Shown: positions 32,437 through 42,240 of the stretch, in pieces | Position numbering within the stretch: position 1 is the first letter of the stretch | How the letters are laid out: each line of letters starts with the position of its first letter | Assembly: GCA_949282965.1 (NCBI GenBank) | Contig: CASDQW010000102.1 | Location: 1 to 46,827, forward strand | Direction of reading: 5' to 3' | Source of the DNA: an uncultured Lentisphaeria bacterium | Lineage (GTDB): Bacteria > Verrucomicrobiota > Lentisphaeria > Victivallales > Victivallaceae | Length of the DNA: 46,827 nt | Position numbers and translations under genes: made by a program | The notes under the pieces: model-generated | Seen by the model: the letters and a program-made list of their open reading frames with translations, nothing else | Databases searched by the model: none | Told to the model about the DNA's origin: nothing

Positions 32437-33781
32437 GCTCAAAAAACAGAAACATCCGGAAAAAGCGGCCGCGGATTTTCAGCCGGACGCGATTTTACTG
32501 GAGTCCGCCGGGCCGGGACTTCCCTGTCATATAGTGTGGGCGGTCATTCTCGTGCTGCTGATCGCCGGCATTGCCTGGGCCTGCGTATCCAAAATCGACA
32601 AGATCGTCGTCGCCGACGGCCGGCTGGTCACCACCCGTCAGAACATCACCATGAAGCCGCTCGAACGCTCCGTGATCAAAACCGTTCATGTGTTGCCCGG
32701 GCAGCGGGTCAGCCCGGGGCAATTGCTGTTTACGTTCGACGTAACCGGCAACCGCGCCGACCTGCAGCGGCTGAACGAACAGCGCGTCAGTCTGCTGGCA
32801 CAGCAGGAACGCCTGAATGCGGAACTGAATCACGTTCCGTTCGCTCCCGACGAATCCCGCGGCAACGATTACCGGCTGCAAAGCAAGATCTTCGAATCCC
32901 GCAACCTCTATTTCCAGGAAAAAAACAACACGTATGATGAAAACATCCGCCGTCTGGAAGTCACCATTGAAGCGCTGGAGCAAAGCCTCACCAAATACAA
33001 GGAACGCCAGGAGGCCCTGAAAAAAATCGAAGACATCTTCGTTACCCTGCACGAAAAGAACGCCACCTCCACCAAGGAGCTGCTGCAAACCCAGATCGAA
33101 GTCATCGGCATGGCCATCCAGGTCGACCAGCAGACCGCGCAACTGCTCGAATATCGCCACCAGCTGCAGGCGCTGAAGGCCGAAAAGAACAGTTTTCTCA
33201 CCGACTGGCGCCGCCAGATCATCGAGGAACTCGTGGAAGTGGACCGCAATCTCATCTCCGTAGACAAGGAGATCCCCAAGGCCGAAATGCTCGTGGAAAA
33301 CGCCGAACTGCGCGCCCCCTGTGCCGCCGTCGTTCACGAAATCGCGCCCTTCCAGGAAGGATCCGCCGTCCGGGAGGCCGAGTCGCTGATCACGCTCGTA
33401 CCGCTGACCGAAAAAATGGAAGCCGAAGTCGACATTCCCGCCAAGGACATCGGCCATGTCAAACTCGAAGACAGCGCCCGCCTGAAATTCGACGCCTACC
33501 CCTTCCAGCAATACGGCACGCTGGACGGCAAACTGCGTTACATCTCCCAGGACGCCTTCACCCGCGCTCCCGCCGAATCCTTGCAGAGCACCGACGGCCA
33601 ACCCTCCTATTATCAGGGCCGCATGGTCATTTCCGGAAGATTCAACGGTCGGAACGAACACCTGCCGCTCATCCCCGGCATGCGCCTCCGGGCCGAAATC
33701 AAAGTCGGCGAACGCACCGTCATCAGCTATCTGCTTTATCCTTTCATCAAGGCCATGGACGAGTCGCTGCGCGAACCCTGA
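32429..33781 (+). CDS. HlyD-type membrane fusion protein
   Basis: This 450-residue periplasmic adaptor bridges the ABC exporter to an outer-membrane channel. A short cytoplasmic start is followed by one membrane helix (about 33-54) and the first half of a lipoyl-like domain (ITMKPLERSVIKTVHVLPGQ, then VSPGQLLFTFD). A long coiled coil (about 105-285), the second lipoyl half (ELRAPCAAVVHEIAPFQEG) and a beta-barrel region with AEVDIPAKDIGHVK follow. The C-terminus ends with the family's GMRLRAEIKVGERTVISYLL pattern. I took the ATG at 32429 (MFKLKK), preceded by GGAG, rather than an upstream frame lying inside the ABC gene. Translational coupling with the ABC gene indicates a dedicated pair. Confidence 0.9.
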   Translation: MFKLKKQKHPEKAAADFQPDAILLESAGPGLPCHIVWAVILVLLIAGIAWACVSKIDKIVVADGRLVTTRQNITMKPLERSVIKTVHVLPGQRVSPGQLLFTFDVTGNRADLQRLNEQRVSLLAQQERLNAELNHVPFAPDESRGNDYRLQSKIFESRNLYFQEKNNTYDENIRRLEVTIEALEQSLTKYKERQEALKKIEDIFVTLHEKNATSTKELLQTQIEVIGMAIQVDQQTAQLLEYRHQLQALKAEKNSFLTDWRRQIIEELVEVDRNLISVDKEIPKAEMLVENAELRAPCAAVVHEIAPFQEGSAVREAESLITLVPLTEKMEAEVDIPAKDIGHVKLEDSARLKFDAYPFQQYGTLDGKLRYISQDAFTRAPAESLQSTDGQPSYYQGRMVISGRFNGRNEHLPLIPGMRLRAEIKVGERTVISYLLYPFIKAMDESLREP

Positions 33782-33806
33782 TCGCTCTCGCCGCCGCTCA
33801 CGGCGT

Positions 33807-33869
33807 AAAAATAACGGGAGCAAACGCCCTTTCCTCCGGCTTTTGCCGGTCTCCGGTGGTTCGCTCCCG
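33807..33869 (-). terminator. Probable terminator after kbl
   Basis: On the minus strand CGGGAGCGAA pairs with the distal TTTGCTCCCG (33815-33869), enclosing a second hairpin (CCGGC/GCCGG). TTATTTTT follows. It lies 30 bases past the kbl stop. Confidence 0.65.
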
Positions 33870-33898
33870 CAATTCGGCGCCGTCGCGCGCGCCACACC

Positions 33899-35080
<1,182 letters not shown>

Positions 35081-35087
35081 GGTTCGC

Positions 35088-36116
35088 CTACTCCTGCCAG
35101 TTGAGAATGACTTTGCCGGATTTGCCGGAGCGCATGGCGGCAAACCCCTTTTCGAATTCCGTATAATGAAACCGATGCGTGATCACCGGCGAAATATCCA
35201 GCCCGGATTCCAGCATCGAAGTCATCATATACCAGGTTTCAAACATCTCCCGTCCGTAAATTCCCTTCAGCTGCAGCCCGTTGAAAATCACCTTGTTCCA
35301 GCTGATTCCGGCATTTTCCGGCAGAATCCCGAGCAGCGCGATCCGGCCGCCGTGACTCATTCCGGCAATCATGGAACTCAGCGCCTCGACGCTGCCGGAC
35401 ATTTCCAGCCCCACATCGAATCCCTCGCGCATTCCCAGCTCCCGCTGCACATCGTCCAGCGATTCCCGGGTAATGTTGACGGCGCGATCCACCCCGAGTT
35501 TCCGCGCCAGCGCCAGCCGGTCGTCGTTGACGTCGGTGATCACCACATAACGGGCCCCCGCATGCCGGACGATCGCCGCCGCCATCAAACCGATCGGTCC
35601 CGCACCGGTAATCAAAACATCCTCGCCGAGCGTCCGGAAGGAAAGCGCCGTATGCGTCGCATTGCCCAGCGGATCAAAACAACTGAGCACGTCCGTGGGA
35701 ATCGCGGGATTGCAATGCCAGATATTGGTTACCGGAATTACCAGGTATTCGGCGAACGCGCCGTTGCGGTTGACCCCGATCCCGCTGGTATTCGGACAGA
35801 GATGCCGCCTGCCGGCCAGACAGTTGCGGCAATGCCCGCAGACCACATGCCCCTCCCCGCTGACCAGATCCCCGACCCGGACGTCGTGTACGTGCCGCCC
35901 GAACGCCGCCACCCGCCCGACAAATTCATGCCCGATAATCATCGGGGTGCGGATCGTGGCGCGGGACCAGGCATCCCAGTTGTAGATGTGCACGTCGGTT
36001 CCGCAGATGGCGGTTTTCTCCACCTTGACCAGCACGTCGTCCTCTCCGTACTCTGGCACGGGAAGATCCGTCAGGGTCAATCCCTCGCCCGGCGCCGCTT
36101 TGATAATGGCTTTCAT
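35088..36116 (-). CDS. tdh: L-threonine 3-dehydrogenase
   Basis: This 342-residue zinc alcohol-dehydrogenase-type enzyme oxidises threonine to 2-amino-3-ketobutyrate with NAD. Catalytic zinc ligands are Cys38 ([10 protein letters not shown]) and His63/Glu64 (IGHEFVG). Structural zinc cysteines are C93, C96, C99 and C107 ([15 protein letters not shown]). The Rossmann motif is [12 protein letters not shown]. The segment [13 protein letters not shown] is characteristic of threonine rather than sorbitol dehydrogenases. The ATG at 36116 is preferred over an in-frame TTG at 36122. AAAGGAG lies about 10 bases upstream. With kbl it converts threonine to glycine and acetyl-CoA. Confidence 0.95.
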   Translation of the reverse strand: MKAIIKAAPGEGLTLTDLPVPEYGEDDVLVKVEKTAICGTDVHIYNWDAWSRATIRTPMIIGHEFVGRVAAFGRHVHDVRVGDLVSGEGHVVCGHCRNCLAGRRHLCPNTSGIGVNRNGAFAEYLVIPVTNIWHCNPAIPTDVLSCFDPLGNATHTALSFRTLGEDVLITGAGPIGLMAAAIVRHAGARYVVITDVNDDRLALARKLGVDRAVNITRESLDDVQRELGMREGFDVGLEMSGSVEALSSMIAGMSHGGRIALLGILPENAGISWNKVIFNGLQLKGIYGREMFETWYMMTSMLESGLDISPVITHRFHYTEFEKGFAAMRSGKSGKVILNWQE

Positions 36117-36192
36117 CTCCAACCGTCTCCTTTTTTTCCTGATTTTTTTTGGGATCGCCGCATTTTACGGTTTGCTATACTGAACACATATT

Positions 36193-36221
36193 ATTATATT
36201 ACACATCAGAAATGAAATCAA
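36193..36221 (-). promoter_or_regulatory. Promoter for tdh-kbl
   Basis: On the minus strand TTGATT (36216-36221) and a perfect TATAAT (36193-36198) are 17 bases apart. The -10 falls in TATTATATTA (36192-36201), a 10-base word repeated at 36251-36260 near the divergent regulator's promoter. Confidence 0.65.
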
Positions 36222-36226
36222 CCCCT

Positions 36227-36256
36227 TTGTTTTATAAAATTAACATTTTTTATTAT
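36227..36256 (+). promoter_or_regulatory. Possible promoter for the XRE/cupin regulator
   Basis: TTGTTT (36227-36232) and TATTAT (36251-36256) are 18 bases apart, back to back with the tdh promoter, and overlap the second copy of TATTATATTA (36251-36260). Confidence 0.4.
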
Positions 36257-36300
36257 ATTAAACAAAAATCAGCGGAGTTTCTGTTCCAGGAGGTGGCATC

Positions 36301-36873
36301 ATGACGGATCTATCCACGCTTCCGGCGGTAGGCGCCAATGTGCGCAAAGAGCGGCAGAGCCGGAAATTATCGCTGGACGACCTGGCCGCGGCCAGCGGTG
36401 TCTCCAAAGCGATGCTGTCGCAGATCGAATCCGGCAAGGTCAATCCGACCATCATGACCATGTGGAAAATCGCCCGGGCACTGGCCATAGACTTCAATAT
36501 GCTGCTCAAGGGCGAAGGCGAAAAAATCCGCAAGTTCCAGGTTTCGCGGCGGGAAGACCTGACCCGGCTCGACACCGATGACTCGGGCGTGCACATCAGC
36601 GTCCTCTCCCCACCGGAACAGGCGGAGGATCTGGAGCTGTACTGTCTCGCCTTTCAGCCCGGTTCAGCCCTGAATTCCTCGGGGCATTACGCGGGGACGG
36701 AGGAATTTTTGACCGTGCTTTCAGGGGAACTGCATGTGAGTGTCGGCCGAAACAGCACGACGCTCCGCGCCGGAGACGTGGTCATTTATCAGTGCGACAT
36801 AGAACACCGGATCGAAAACCGCTCCTCCGAACCCGCCGGCGCCCATCTGGTGGTCCGCTTCGCCCGCCCGTAA
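36301..36873 (+). CDS. XRE-family regulator with cupin sensor domain
   Basis: This 190-residue protein has an N-terminal helix-turn-helix (about 10-64: RKLSLDDLAAASGVSKAMLS, then QIESGKVNPTIMTMWKIARA). A C-terminal cupin beta-barrel follows (about 105-187: HYAGTEEFLTVLSGELHVSV, RAGDVVIYQCDIEHRIEN). Proteins with this layout (PuuR- or SutR-like) usually control adjacent catabolic or amino-acid genes and may bind a small ligand in the cupin. It is divergent from tdh-kbl with 184 bases between the starts, so control of threonine catabolism is the natural guess. AGGAGG upstream of the ATG makes the start firm. Confidence 0.85.
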   Translation: MTDLSTLPAVGANVRKERQSRKLSLDDLAAASGVSKAMLSQIESGKVNPTIMTMWKIARALAIDFNMLLKGEGEKIRKFQVSRREDLTRLDTDDSGVHISVLSPPEQAEDLELYCLAFQPGSALNSSGHYAGTEEFLTVLSGELHVSVGRNSTTLRAGDVVIYQCDIEHRIENRSSEPAGAHLVVRFARP

Positions 36874-36892
36874 CGGGCATGCGCCCACCTCG

Positions 36893-38134
36893 TCAGGCGA
36901 AAACCAGCACCGCGCCGGCCAGCGCCCCGAGAAAGAACCCCAGTACCTGAATCGCCAGCAGATGTTCGCCGGAGACATGCAGAATCATCCGGTGAAAACG
37001 TCGGACATCCTGCGCCGCCACCGCCCGTTCGATCCGGCCGCCCAAATCCAGTTTCCGAAGAATCGCATCACGGCCTTCCCGCCGGAGATAGTGGTCCACC
37101 TGCGCCCGAACCACAGGGAGAAATTGCTCGCGCACCAGATTCCAGAGCGTATCGGAGACGAAAAGACGTTCCGTCATTTCCGGCAGCTTCTCCACCAAAT
37201 AATCATGCAGGAAGTTTTCCAGCTGCCGGGCGCCGCCGGAGAGAAAACGTTCGACGTTTTCCGCAGTGTCGGGCGACTCCAGGTAGGCCCTGACCTGTTC
37301 CGAAATCCGGGACAGTTCCGCGGCGATCGCCTCCCGGGTCTCCGCCGTTTCCAGCTTCCGCCCCAGCTGCGCTTCAATCCGGTTCCAGTTCAGCGAATCC
37401 ACCAGCAGCACCGCGAAACGGTCCGCCGCCAGCAGCCGGGACAAATGCTGCCATTCCTCCCGCATGTAATCCCGGACGCCTGTCCGGAGATTTTCCCGGA
37501 CCACCTCGACCAGTTCCGGCGTGCGCTTCCGAAGTGCCTCGACCACCCCGGACGCCAGCGCGGAACGCACCGCCGGGTCATTCAACCAGACCGCCACTAC
37601 GCGATCGTAGAACAAATGCAGATTCTCCGGCGTCAGGCTCGCCCGCAATGCCCGTCGCAAGGCCAGCTCCACATACGGCGTCACAAAACCGGCAATCTCC
37701 TCCCGGTACCGCAGCGCAAACCGGCTGACCCGCCAGCGCATCTGCGCCGCAACTTCCGGATCGGCGAGCGTTTCCCCCACCAGTTCGCCGACCTCCTCGG
37801 CAATCGCCTCCGGGTCCAGCAGATTGCGGGGAATTTCCTCGCCCAGCAAGCGTCCGATCTCCGCCTTGTGCCGCGGGATCACACCTTGAATGTGCCACAG
37901 CCACAGCCGTTTTGGTTCGTAAGGCCGGAACAGCATCCAGATCGCGACATAGTTGGTCAGATACCCCACCGCGGCCGCAGTCAACACCGGCAAAGTCCAT
38001 TCCGTCCACCAGGGAGGCGGCGCCATCGTCGGCAACCGCCGCAGCACCGCCGTTGCCGCCAGCGCCGCCAGTGTGGCGATGCTGACCAGTTTCAGGGTAC
38101 GGTCCACCCGGCGCAATCGGACATTTCCTGCCAT
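36893..38134 (-). CDS. DUF445 family membrane protein
   Basis: This 413-residue inner-membrane protein of the DUF445 (YheB/YtaN-like) family has no established biochemical role. Two N-terminal membrane segments (about 14-32 and 43-62) are followed by the family signature YLTNYVAIWMLFRPY. A long, mostly helical charged central region (about 85-370) comes next, then a C-terminal hydrophobic hairpin (HLLAIQVLGFFLGALAGAVL). AGGAG five bases before the ATG at 38134 rules out a 37-residue longer frame. It is transcribed behind the two LA_2272-like genes but separated from them by a terminator. Confidence 0.85.
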   Translation of the reverse strand: MAGNVRLRRVDRTLKLVSIATLAALAATAVLRRLPTMAPPPWWTEWTLPVLTAAAVGYLTNYVAIWMLFRPYEPKRLWLWHIQGVIPRHKAEIGRLLGEEIPRNLLDPEAIAEEVGELVGETLADPEVAAQMRWRVSRFALRYREEIAGFVTPYVELALRRALRASLTPENLHLFYDRVVAVWLNDPAVRSALASGVVEALRKRTPELVEVVRENLRTGVRDYMREEWQHLSRLLAADRFAVLLVDSLNWNRIEAQLGRKLETAETREAIAAELSRISEQVRAYLESPDTAENVERFLSGGARQLENFLHDYLVEKLPEMTERLFVSDTLWNLVREQFLPVVRAQVDHYLRREGRDAILRKLDLGGRIERAVAAQDVRRFHRMILHVSGEHLLAIQVLGFFLGALAGAVLVFA

Positions 38135-38150
38135 TTTTTCTCCTCTGTCG

Positions 38151-38180
38151 AAAAAAAGCCGGGACCGTCTGGCCCCGGCT
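38151..38180 (-). terminator. Rho-independent terminator after LA_2272-like pair
   Basis: AGCCGGG and CCCGGCT form a stem (38157-38180) around a 10-base loop, followed by a run of T residues on the minus strand, just upstream of the DUF445 gene. Confidence 0.8.
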
Positions 38181-38195
38181 GAAGGGAAACACCGC

Positions 38196-38927
38196 TCAGA
38201 ACGAGAAATTGAGAATCGGGAAGAACGGGATCGGGGCATCTTCAATGTAATTGATCAGCCCGGTCTGGAACCCGCCCTTCTTCGAAACATTGATCAATCC
38301 GAACTGCCAACCGCAACTTTCCTCAACCGAATTGACCAATGCCGTCTGGAACCCGGTCAGCTTCTTCGACACATTGGCCACCACCGACGCCTGAAAACCG
38401 GTAATGTCCCCGGTCACGTTGGTAATAGCCGCCGCCTGAAAACCGGTCGCGTTTCCGGAAATATTGAGCGCACTTGCCTGCAAGCCGTTGAAATTACCGG
38501 CCATGCAGAAAGCCAGCGTCGCCTGAAGCCCGTTAAACGATTCTTCGTTCACGCAGGCGGCAAACGCCGACTGAATACCGTCAAACCGGCGATTGGCGCA
38601 GACCGCCCAACTGGCCTGAATGCCGTAAATTTCCGCCGTACCGGAGTACAGCCACGAAGCTTCCAGACCGTACACCCGCCCGACCCCGCAGACCATCGGC
38701 CATCCGGACTTGATGCCGTAAACGTTCGAAGTCATCTGCGCCGACGGAAAATGCGGCAGGAATCCCACTTGAAACGGTGTCCACTGATCCAACGGCCGCG
38801 CCGTCAACCCCGTCTCAGCAGCAGCCGGTGCGGTCGCTGCGGCAGCAGCCGGCGCAGTGGTTTCCGCCCCCACGCTCAACCAGGCGGCTCCGGTGATCGC
38901 ACATACCGTCAAAATCCATTTTTTCAT
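38196..38927 (-). CDS. LA_2272-like surface-repeat protein (copy 2, long)
   Basis: This 243-residue exported protein has a signal peptide (cleavage near SVGA-ETT), an Ala/Pro-rich spacer and then at least nine repeats of about 16 residues. The pattern is [FY]-x-G-hydrophobic-Q-[AST]-S/A: VYGIKSGW, VYGLEASW, IYGIQASW, FDGIQSAF, FNGLQATL, FNGLQASA, ATGFQAAA, ITGFQASV and LTGFQTAL. It closes with the family ending GLINY followed by P-F-F-P-I-L-N-F. It has more repeats than the other two copies in the window. GAGGAG gives a clear start. It lies 35 bases after copy 3 in one operon. The function is unknown; outer-membrane or surface location is inferred. Confidence 0.8.
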   Translation of the reverse strand: MKKWILTVCAITGAAWLSVGAETTAPAAAAATAPAAAETGLTARPLDQWTPFQVGFLPHFPSAQMTSNVYGIKSGWPMVCGVGRVYGLEASWLYSGTAEIYGIQASWAVCANRRFDGIQSAFAACVNEESFNGLQATLAFCMAGNFNGLQASALNISGNATGFQAAAITNVTGDITGFQASVVANVSKKLTGFQTALVNSVEESCGWQFGLINVSKKGGFQTGLINYIEDAPIPFFPILNFSF

Positions 38928-38962
38928 ATTTTCAACTCCTCTTTTCTATGCACCGCATTGTT

Positions 38963-39412
38963 TCAGAACTTGAAATTCACCACCGGAAAATACGGAATCC
39001 ACGCATCCTTTACATAATTGAGCAGTCCGATCTGGAAACTCTTTCCTTCCGCCATATTGACGATCCCCAGCTGGAGACCGCAGCAATCCCGGACCTGGTT
39101 GAACAGCGACAGCTGCAGCCCGCTCACCTGATCGGCGGCGGCGGCAATCAGCGATCCCTGCAGCCCATTCACTTCCGTGCTGCCGGCGTAGAACACAGCG
39201 CCTTCAACGCCATTGACCTGTGCGCCGTCGGAAATAGGAGCCCCGACTTTCACGCCGTTAACCGGCACCGTGGCCGAATCCGAAGGCACCCCTGGAGCAA
39301 AGCAGATCTGCAGGAAGGTCCAGCCACTTTCTACCGGTGCGCATTCTGCCGCGCCGACGGAACCCGCCATCAGAGCGCATACCAGCAACAGATAAAACCC
39401 CCATTTTTTCAT
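38963..39412 (-). CDS. LA_2272-like surface-repeat protein (copy 3)
   Basis: This 149-residue exported protein has a signal peptide (about 20 residues, GSVGA-AEC) and four to five repeats: VNGVKVGAPI, VNGVEGAVFY, VNGLQGSLIA, VSGLQLSLFN and CGLQLGIVN. It ends in GLLNYVKDAWIPYFPVVNFK, very like copy 1 (5964-6443). It is the first gene of the pair; AGGAGG is 7 bases before the ATG. The DCCGLQLG segment in this copy and the NCC in copy 1 share a vicinal cysteine pair. Confidence 0.8.
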   Translation of the reverse strand: MKKWGFYLLLVCALMAGSVGAAECAPVESGWTFLQICFAPGVPSDSATVPVNGVKVGAPISDGAQVNGVEGAVFYAGSTEVNGLQGSLIAAAADQVSGLQLSLFNQVRDCCGLQLGIVNMAEGKSFQIGLLNYVKDAWIPYFPVVNFKF

Positions 39413-39891
39413 GCTTTATCCTCCTGATTTTTAATGGTCTTTCCGAAGTCTTCCCTCCGGTTCTCCTTTACAATAACAGTTCCGGAGGAAAAAGCAAGAG
39501 AAAAACCGTCCTGTTGCACGTTTCCCCCCGGCATCGTTTCCGTTCATGGATCCGGGGAACGGTCCCGACGACGCGATCCACCCTCCCTCCCCCCGGTTAC
39601 GCGAGCCGAGTCGCGAAACCTGTCACGGAATTTGCATTTGTTTTGAAAAGGTTTTATAGTAAGAGGAAGAGTCATTTTCCCGCTGCCGGTCCCATTCAGA
39701 ACGGAACAACGAATGAAACACGGTTGCCCTACAACAGCCTGCCCGATCCGGGAAACACGCCAGACATGGGAGCTTCCGCCGCCTTTCGGGCTTCTACCGA
39801 TGCTCCGGTCAGCCGGACACCGTTATACCGCCATCGGTCCTGTTTGCTTGCGAACAGGACAATCATACATCCATCAAATAAGGAGAGATAT
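39413..39891 (+). promoter_or_regulatory. Intergenic region with promoter and long leader
   Basis: No gene is supported in these 480 bases. TTGCAT (39632-39637) and TATAGT (39655-39660), 17 bases apart, make a reasonable plus-strand promoter for the gene at 39892, leaving a leader of about 225 bases. I found no convincing long stem or riboswitch consensus in the leader. The left part should hold the minus-strand promoter of the LA_2272-like pair, which I could not locate. Confidence 0.45.
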
Positions 39892-40401
39892 ATGAAACGG
39901 AACCATCTTCTCTGGTGCGCGGGCCTGCTGCTTTTCGCCGCGGGCGTCACGGCGGCGGAAACAACGGCGGCGGCCAAAAACCTGCTGAAGGAACCGCTGA
40001 CCATCAAAAATGCACAAACGACAACGCTGAAAGATGGCGTTTATACTGTTACCAATCCTGATGACAAAACCATGAGCACGCTGGAACAGACGCTGGAACT
40101 GAACCAGGATGTTCCCCGTCCACTGACGTTCAGCGTGGAGAGTAAAGCCGAGGCACACCAGGGAAAACCTTCCGGCAACTACGGAGTTCGTATCGATCTG
40201 GTATATAACGACGGCACTCGGACAAACTGGATCAACGTCGGCTGTATAACCAATTCCACGGACTGGAAGAAAACGGAACGTACCTATATTCCGACCAAGC
40301 CGGTGAAAACCGCCACCTATTATGTGCAATACATCAAATTCCAGGGGAAAGTCCATTTCCGCAATCCGGTACTGACCCAGGGGGAACCGGTTAAAAACTG
40401 A
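39892..40401 (+). CDS. Exported beta-rich protein, possibly carbohydrate-binding-like
   Basis: This 169-residue protein has a signal peptide (hydrophobic LLWCAGLLLFAAGVTA, cleavage near TAA-ETT). The rest reads as one beta-sandwich domain: LTFSVESKAEA, YGVRIDLVYNDGTRTNWINV and TYYVQYIKFQGKVHFRNPVL. The 'KTATYYVQYIKFQGKVHFRNP' type of ending, in which the last strand returns after a comment-like 'x-V-x-F-x-N-P', resembles CBM4/9-like modules attached to glycoside hydrolases, but here the module stands alone with no enzyme. That resemblance is a judgement from pattern, not a firm family call. AGGAG six bases before the ATG is strong. Confidence 0.65.
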   Translation: MKRNHLLWCAGLLLFAAGVTAAETTAAAKNLLKEPLTIKNAQTTTLKDGVYTVTNPDDKTMSTLEQTLELNQDVPRPLTFSVESKAEAHQGKPSGNYGVRIDLVYNDGTRTNWINVGCITNSTDWKKTERTYIPTKPVKTATYYVQYIKFQGKVHFRNPVLTQGEPVKN

Positions 40402-40428
40402 CCGGCCCCCGCCCTGCAAAAGACGGAC

Positions 40429-40457
40429 AGGCGGTGCCGTTGCCGACGGCACCGCCT
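40429..40457 (+). terminator. Strong hairpin after exported beta-rich protein
   Basis: AGGCGGTGCCG and CGGCACCGCCT form an 11-bp stem (40429-40457) shortly after the stop codon. No T run follows, so it may be a processing or decay-protecting hairpin rather than a classic terminator. It also marks the end of GC-rich sequence. Confidence 0.5.
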
Positions 40458-40599
40458 GAAAACGTACCGTGTCGCCGTCTACATTTCTCCACGTCATTTT
40501 GCACCGCGTCAACTGCCATACGGAATGCCATGGCATATTTATCGGCAGCAGTGCCGGCACCGCCCCGCAAGCAATCCAGATATGGTCTGAAGAGAGTTG

Positions 40600-40983
40600 A
40601 TGAAATTATATCTTGCTTTGCTTGTCATTTCAGCGTCTTTTCCATCAAATGCCACTACGATCTACAAGATTGGTTATGGTAACAAAAGTGCAAGTTTTGT
40701 GGCGGGAAACGACCTATCCGCCACAGCCCCAATCATGGACTGGGTCATTTGTGAAAAGATAAAATCCGACAACTGCGTAATTGAAGATGACAAAGTCAAA
40801 AGTATTGCACACAAAATCTTAACTGCGAAAAATATCACCTTCGAAAACTTCTGCATTCCGAACCAGGAACTTATGAAGAAAATTCACAGAGGCCTCTTAA
40901 AGGTGATTTCGGGGAAGATCCCGATTGTGGTATACAATGATGATATTACGGAAGATACCATGCCAAAAGAAATCTGGATGTAA
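40600..40983 (+). CDS. Small exported protein in AT-rich island
   Basis: This 127-residue protein has a signal peptide (MKLYLALLVISASFPSNA) and a mixed alpha/beta mature part with lysine- and isoleucine-rich composition. I do not recognise it. Codon use is AT-rich, unlike the genes to its left, marking it as part of the island. The same reading frame stays open for another 73 codons after the stop (40984-41205), so the stop could be a mutation or the extension could be chance. A role as an immunity protein, like its neighbours, is possible but there is no direct evidence. Confidence 0.5.
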   Translation: MKLYLALLVISASFPSNATTIYKIGYGNKSASFVAGNDLSATAPIMDWVICEKIKSDNCVIEDDKVKSIAHKILTAKNITFENFCIPNQELMKKIHRGLLKVISGKIPIVVYNDDITEDTMPKEIWM

Positions 40984-41472
40984 CACGCGGCCCGGTATCA
41001 TACGAAAGAAAAGGTGGAAGAATATTTCAAGGGAATGCCCGTCTCTATGGATGTCATTCTTGAAAGTTTCCTGCCGCAAGCCCGATTTTTTGCCGAAAGA
41101 TGGCTTTTTTATCATAAACTTCTAAAATCTTTCCATTTAGAATATACCTCCGCCACTCATGCGGAGACCCAGACTGCAGAAAAAAATGGTAGGCAAAAAA
41201 ACTGATCAATATAAATCTTACAGTCACTCCGGCCATCCCCCAGGAGCGAATAGCCACCATAAAGGAAAGTATTTTTAACTCCCTAACGGTTCGTATCGAC
41301 TTAGGCCCCGCGGTCACATCGGTATTTTTAGATGACCTGCAATAAACCGGAGGACGGCACATTTTAGAAACGCCCCTCCCCCTCTTGTCATGATCCATAC
41401 GAGCCATCCTTTCATGGTGGACTCAAACTCCAGCAAGAGGCCCTGCGGCATGAATATTTCTTGCAAGTGTTT
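40984..41472. other. Spacer without supported gene
   Basis: About 490 bases lie here. A plus-strand frame continues in phase from the preceding gene's stop to 41205, and overlapping minus-strand frames exist, but none has a ribosome-binding site or recognisable domain. It looks like decayed island sequence. Confidence 0.4.
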
Positions 41473-41991
41473 TTATTTGATAATGAGTTTGATGCCCTGC
41501 TCATCCTTTTCAAGGGTGGAGAAATCGTGTACGACTGTTGTTGTGCCCCCTTTTAAAAAAAAGACGCCCGGGGTAATCTCCGGAGAAGGCTTATAGGAAT
41601 ATAATAGGGGCATATCAAACGCTTTTTCCGTTATGGTAAATCCATAACTCCATCCGCCTTCCTGCAGAAGGGAGACACGAATGCAGTCCCCTGTTCTCCT
41701 GGCAGACAGAAAGATCGGCTTTGTATTCAACGAGGAAGCTATTTCCTCAAGTTTACATAAAACGAAATCCTGGGTTTCGCCCCGGGCATTGCCAATACTT
41801 ATATATAAACTTTTATCGTGCTCCAGCGGCTGGTCCCATGAAACCTTCCAGAATCTTACGTCGAGCGCCTGGGCCAGTAACTCCGCGGACAAAGGGGTTC
41901 TCTTACAAACATTCATGCCAATGGCAACCAGAGATATCATCACCGCTCCCCCAGCCATAAAGCAGGCAGCAATCATAAGTTTTTTCCCCAT
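41473..41991 (-). CDS. Membrane-anchored protein, candidate immunity protein
   Basis: This 172-residue protein has an N-terminal hydrophobic helix (LMIAACFMAGGAVMISLVAIG, about 5-25), which may be a signal anchor. A mature domain of mixed structure follows (YISIGNARGETQDFVLCKLE, IFLSARRTGDCIRVSLLQEG). I do not recognise the family. AGGAAAGG about 9 bases upstream sets the start at 41991, excluding a longer frame. It lies directly downstream of a decayed RHS remnant (42241-42680) in the same orientation, where an immunity gene for the lost toxin tail would be expected. Confidence 0.55.
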   Translation of the reverse strand: MGKKLMIAACFMAGGAVMISLVAIGMNVCKRTPLSAELLAQALDVRFWKVSWDQPLEHDKSLYISIGNARGETQDFVLCKLEEIASSLNTKPIFLSARRTGDCIRVSLLQEGGWSYGFTITEKAFDMPLLYSYKPSPEITPGVFFLKGGTTTVVHDFSTLEKDEQGIKLIIK

Positions 41992-42240
41992 AATTGCAAC
42001 CTTTCCTGAAAAATGGTTTTGATTCCGCATGTCGTTGTCACGTTGAAAACAGAACAAATTCTGTGATTGAAACCTCATACTCGGAACCGAAAGCCCAACA
42101 AATCAAACGGTCCCCAAACAGAAAAAATCCAACAAAAATCCGTATCCCCCCGCATTGCCTTGCCAGAATACCACAGTATTTTTAATCTATAAAAAAGACG
42201 CTCCGCATAAATGGTGGCTGCTCTAATCTGAAGCATTCCT

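Noticed and set aside
41054..41407. Minus-strand frame of 117 codons in the island
   Set aside because: There is no ribosome-binding site or domain, and it overlaps an equally plausible plus-strand frame. I treated the area as unassigned.
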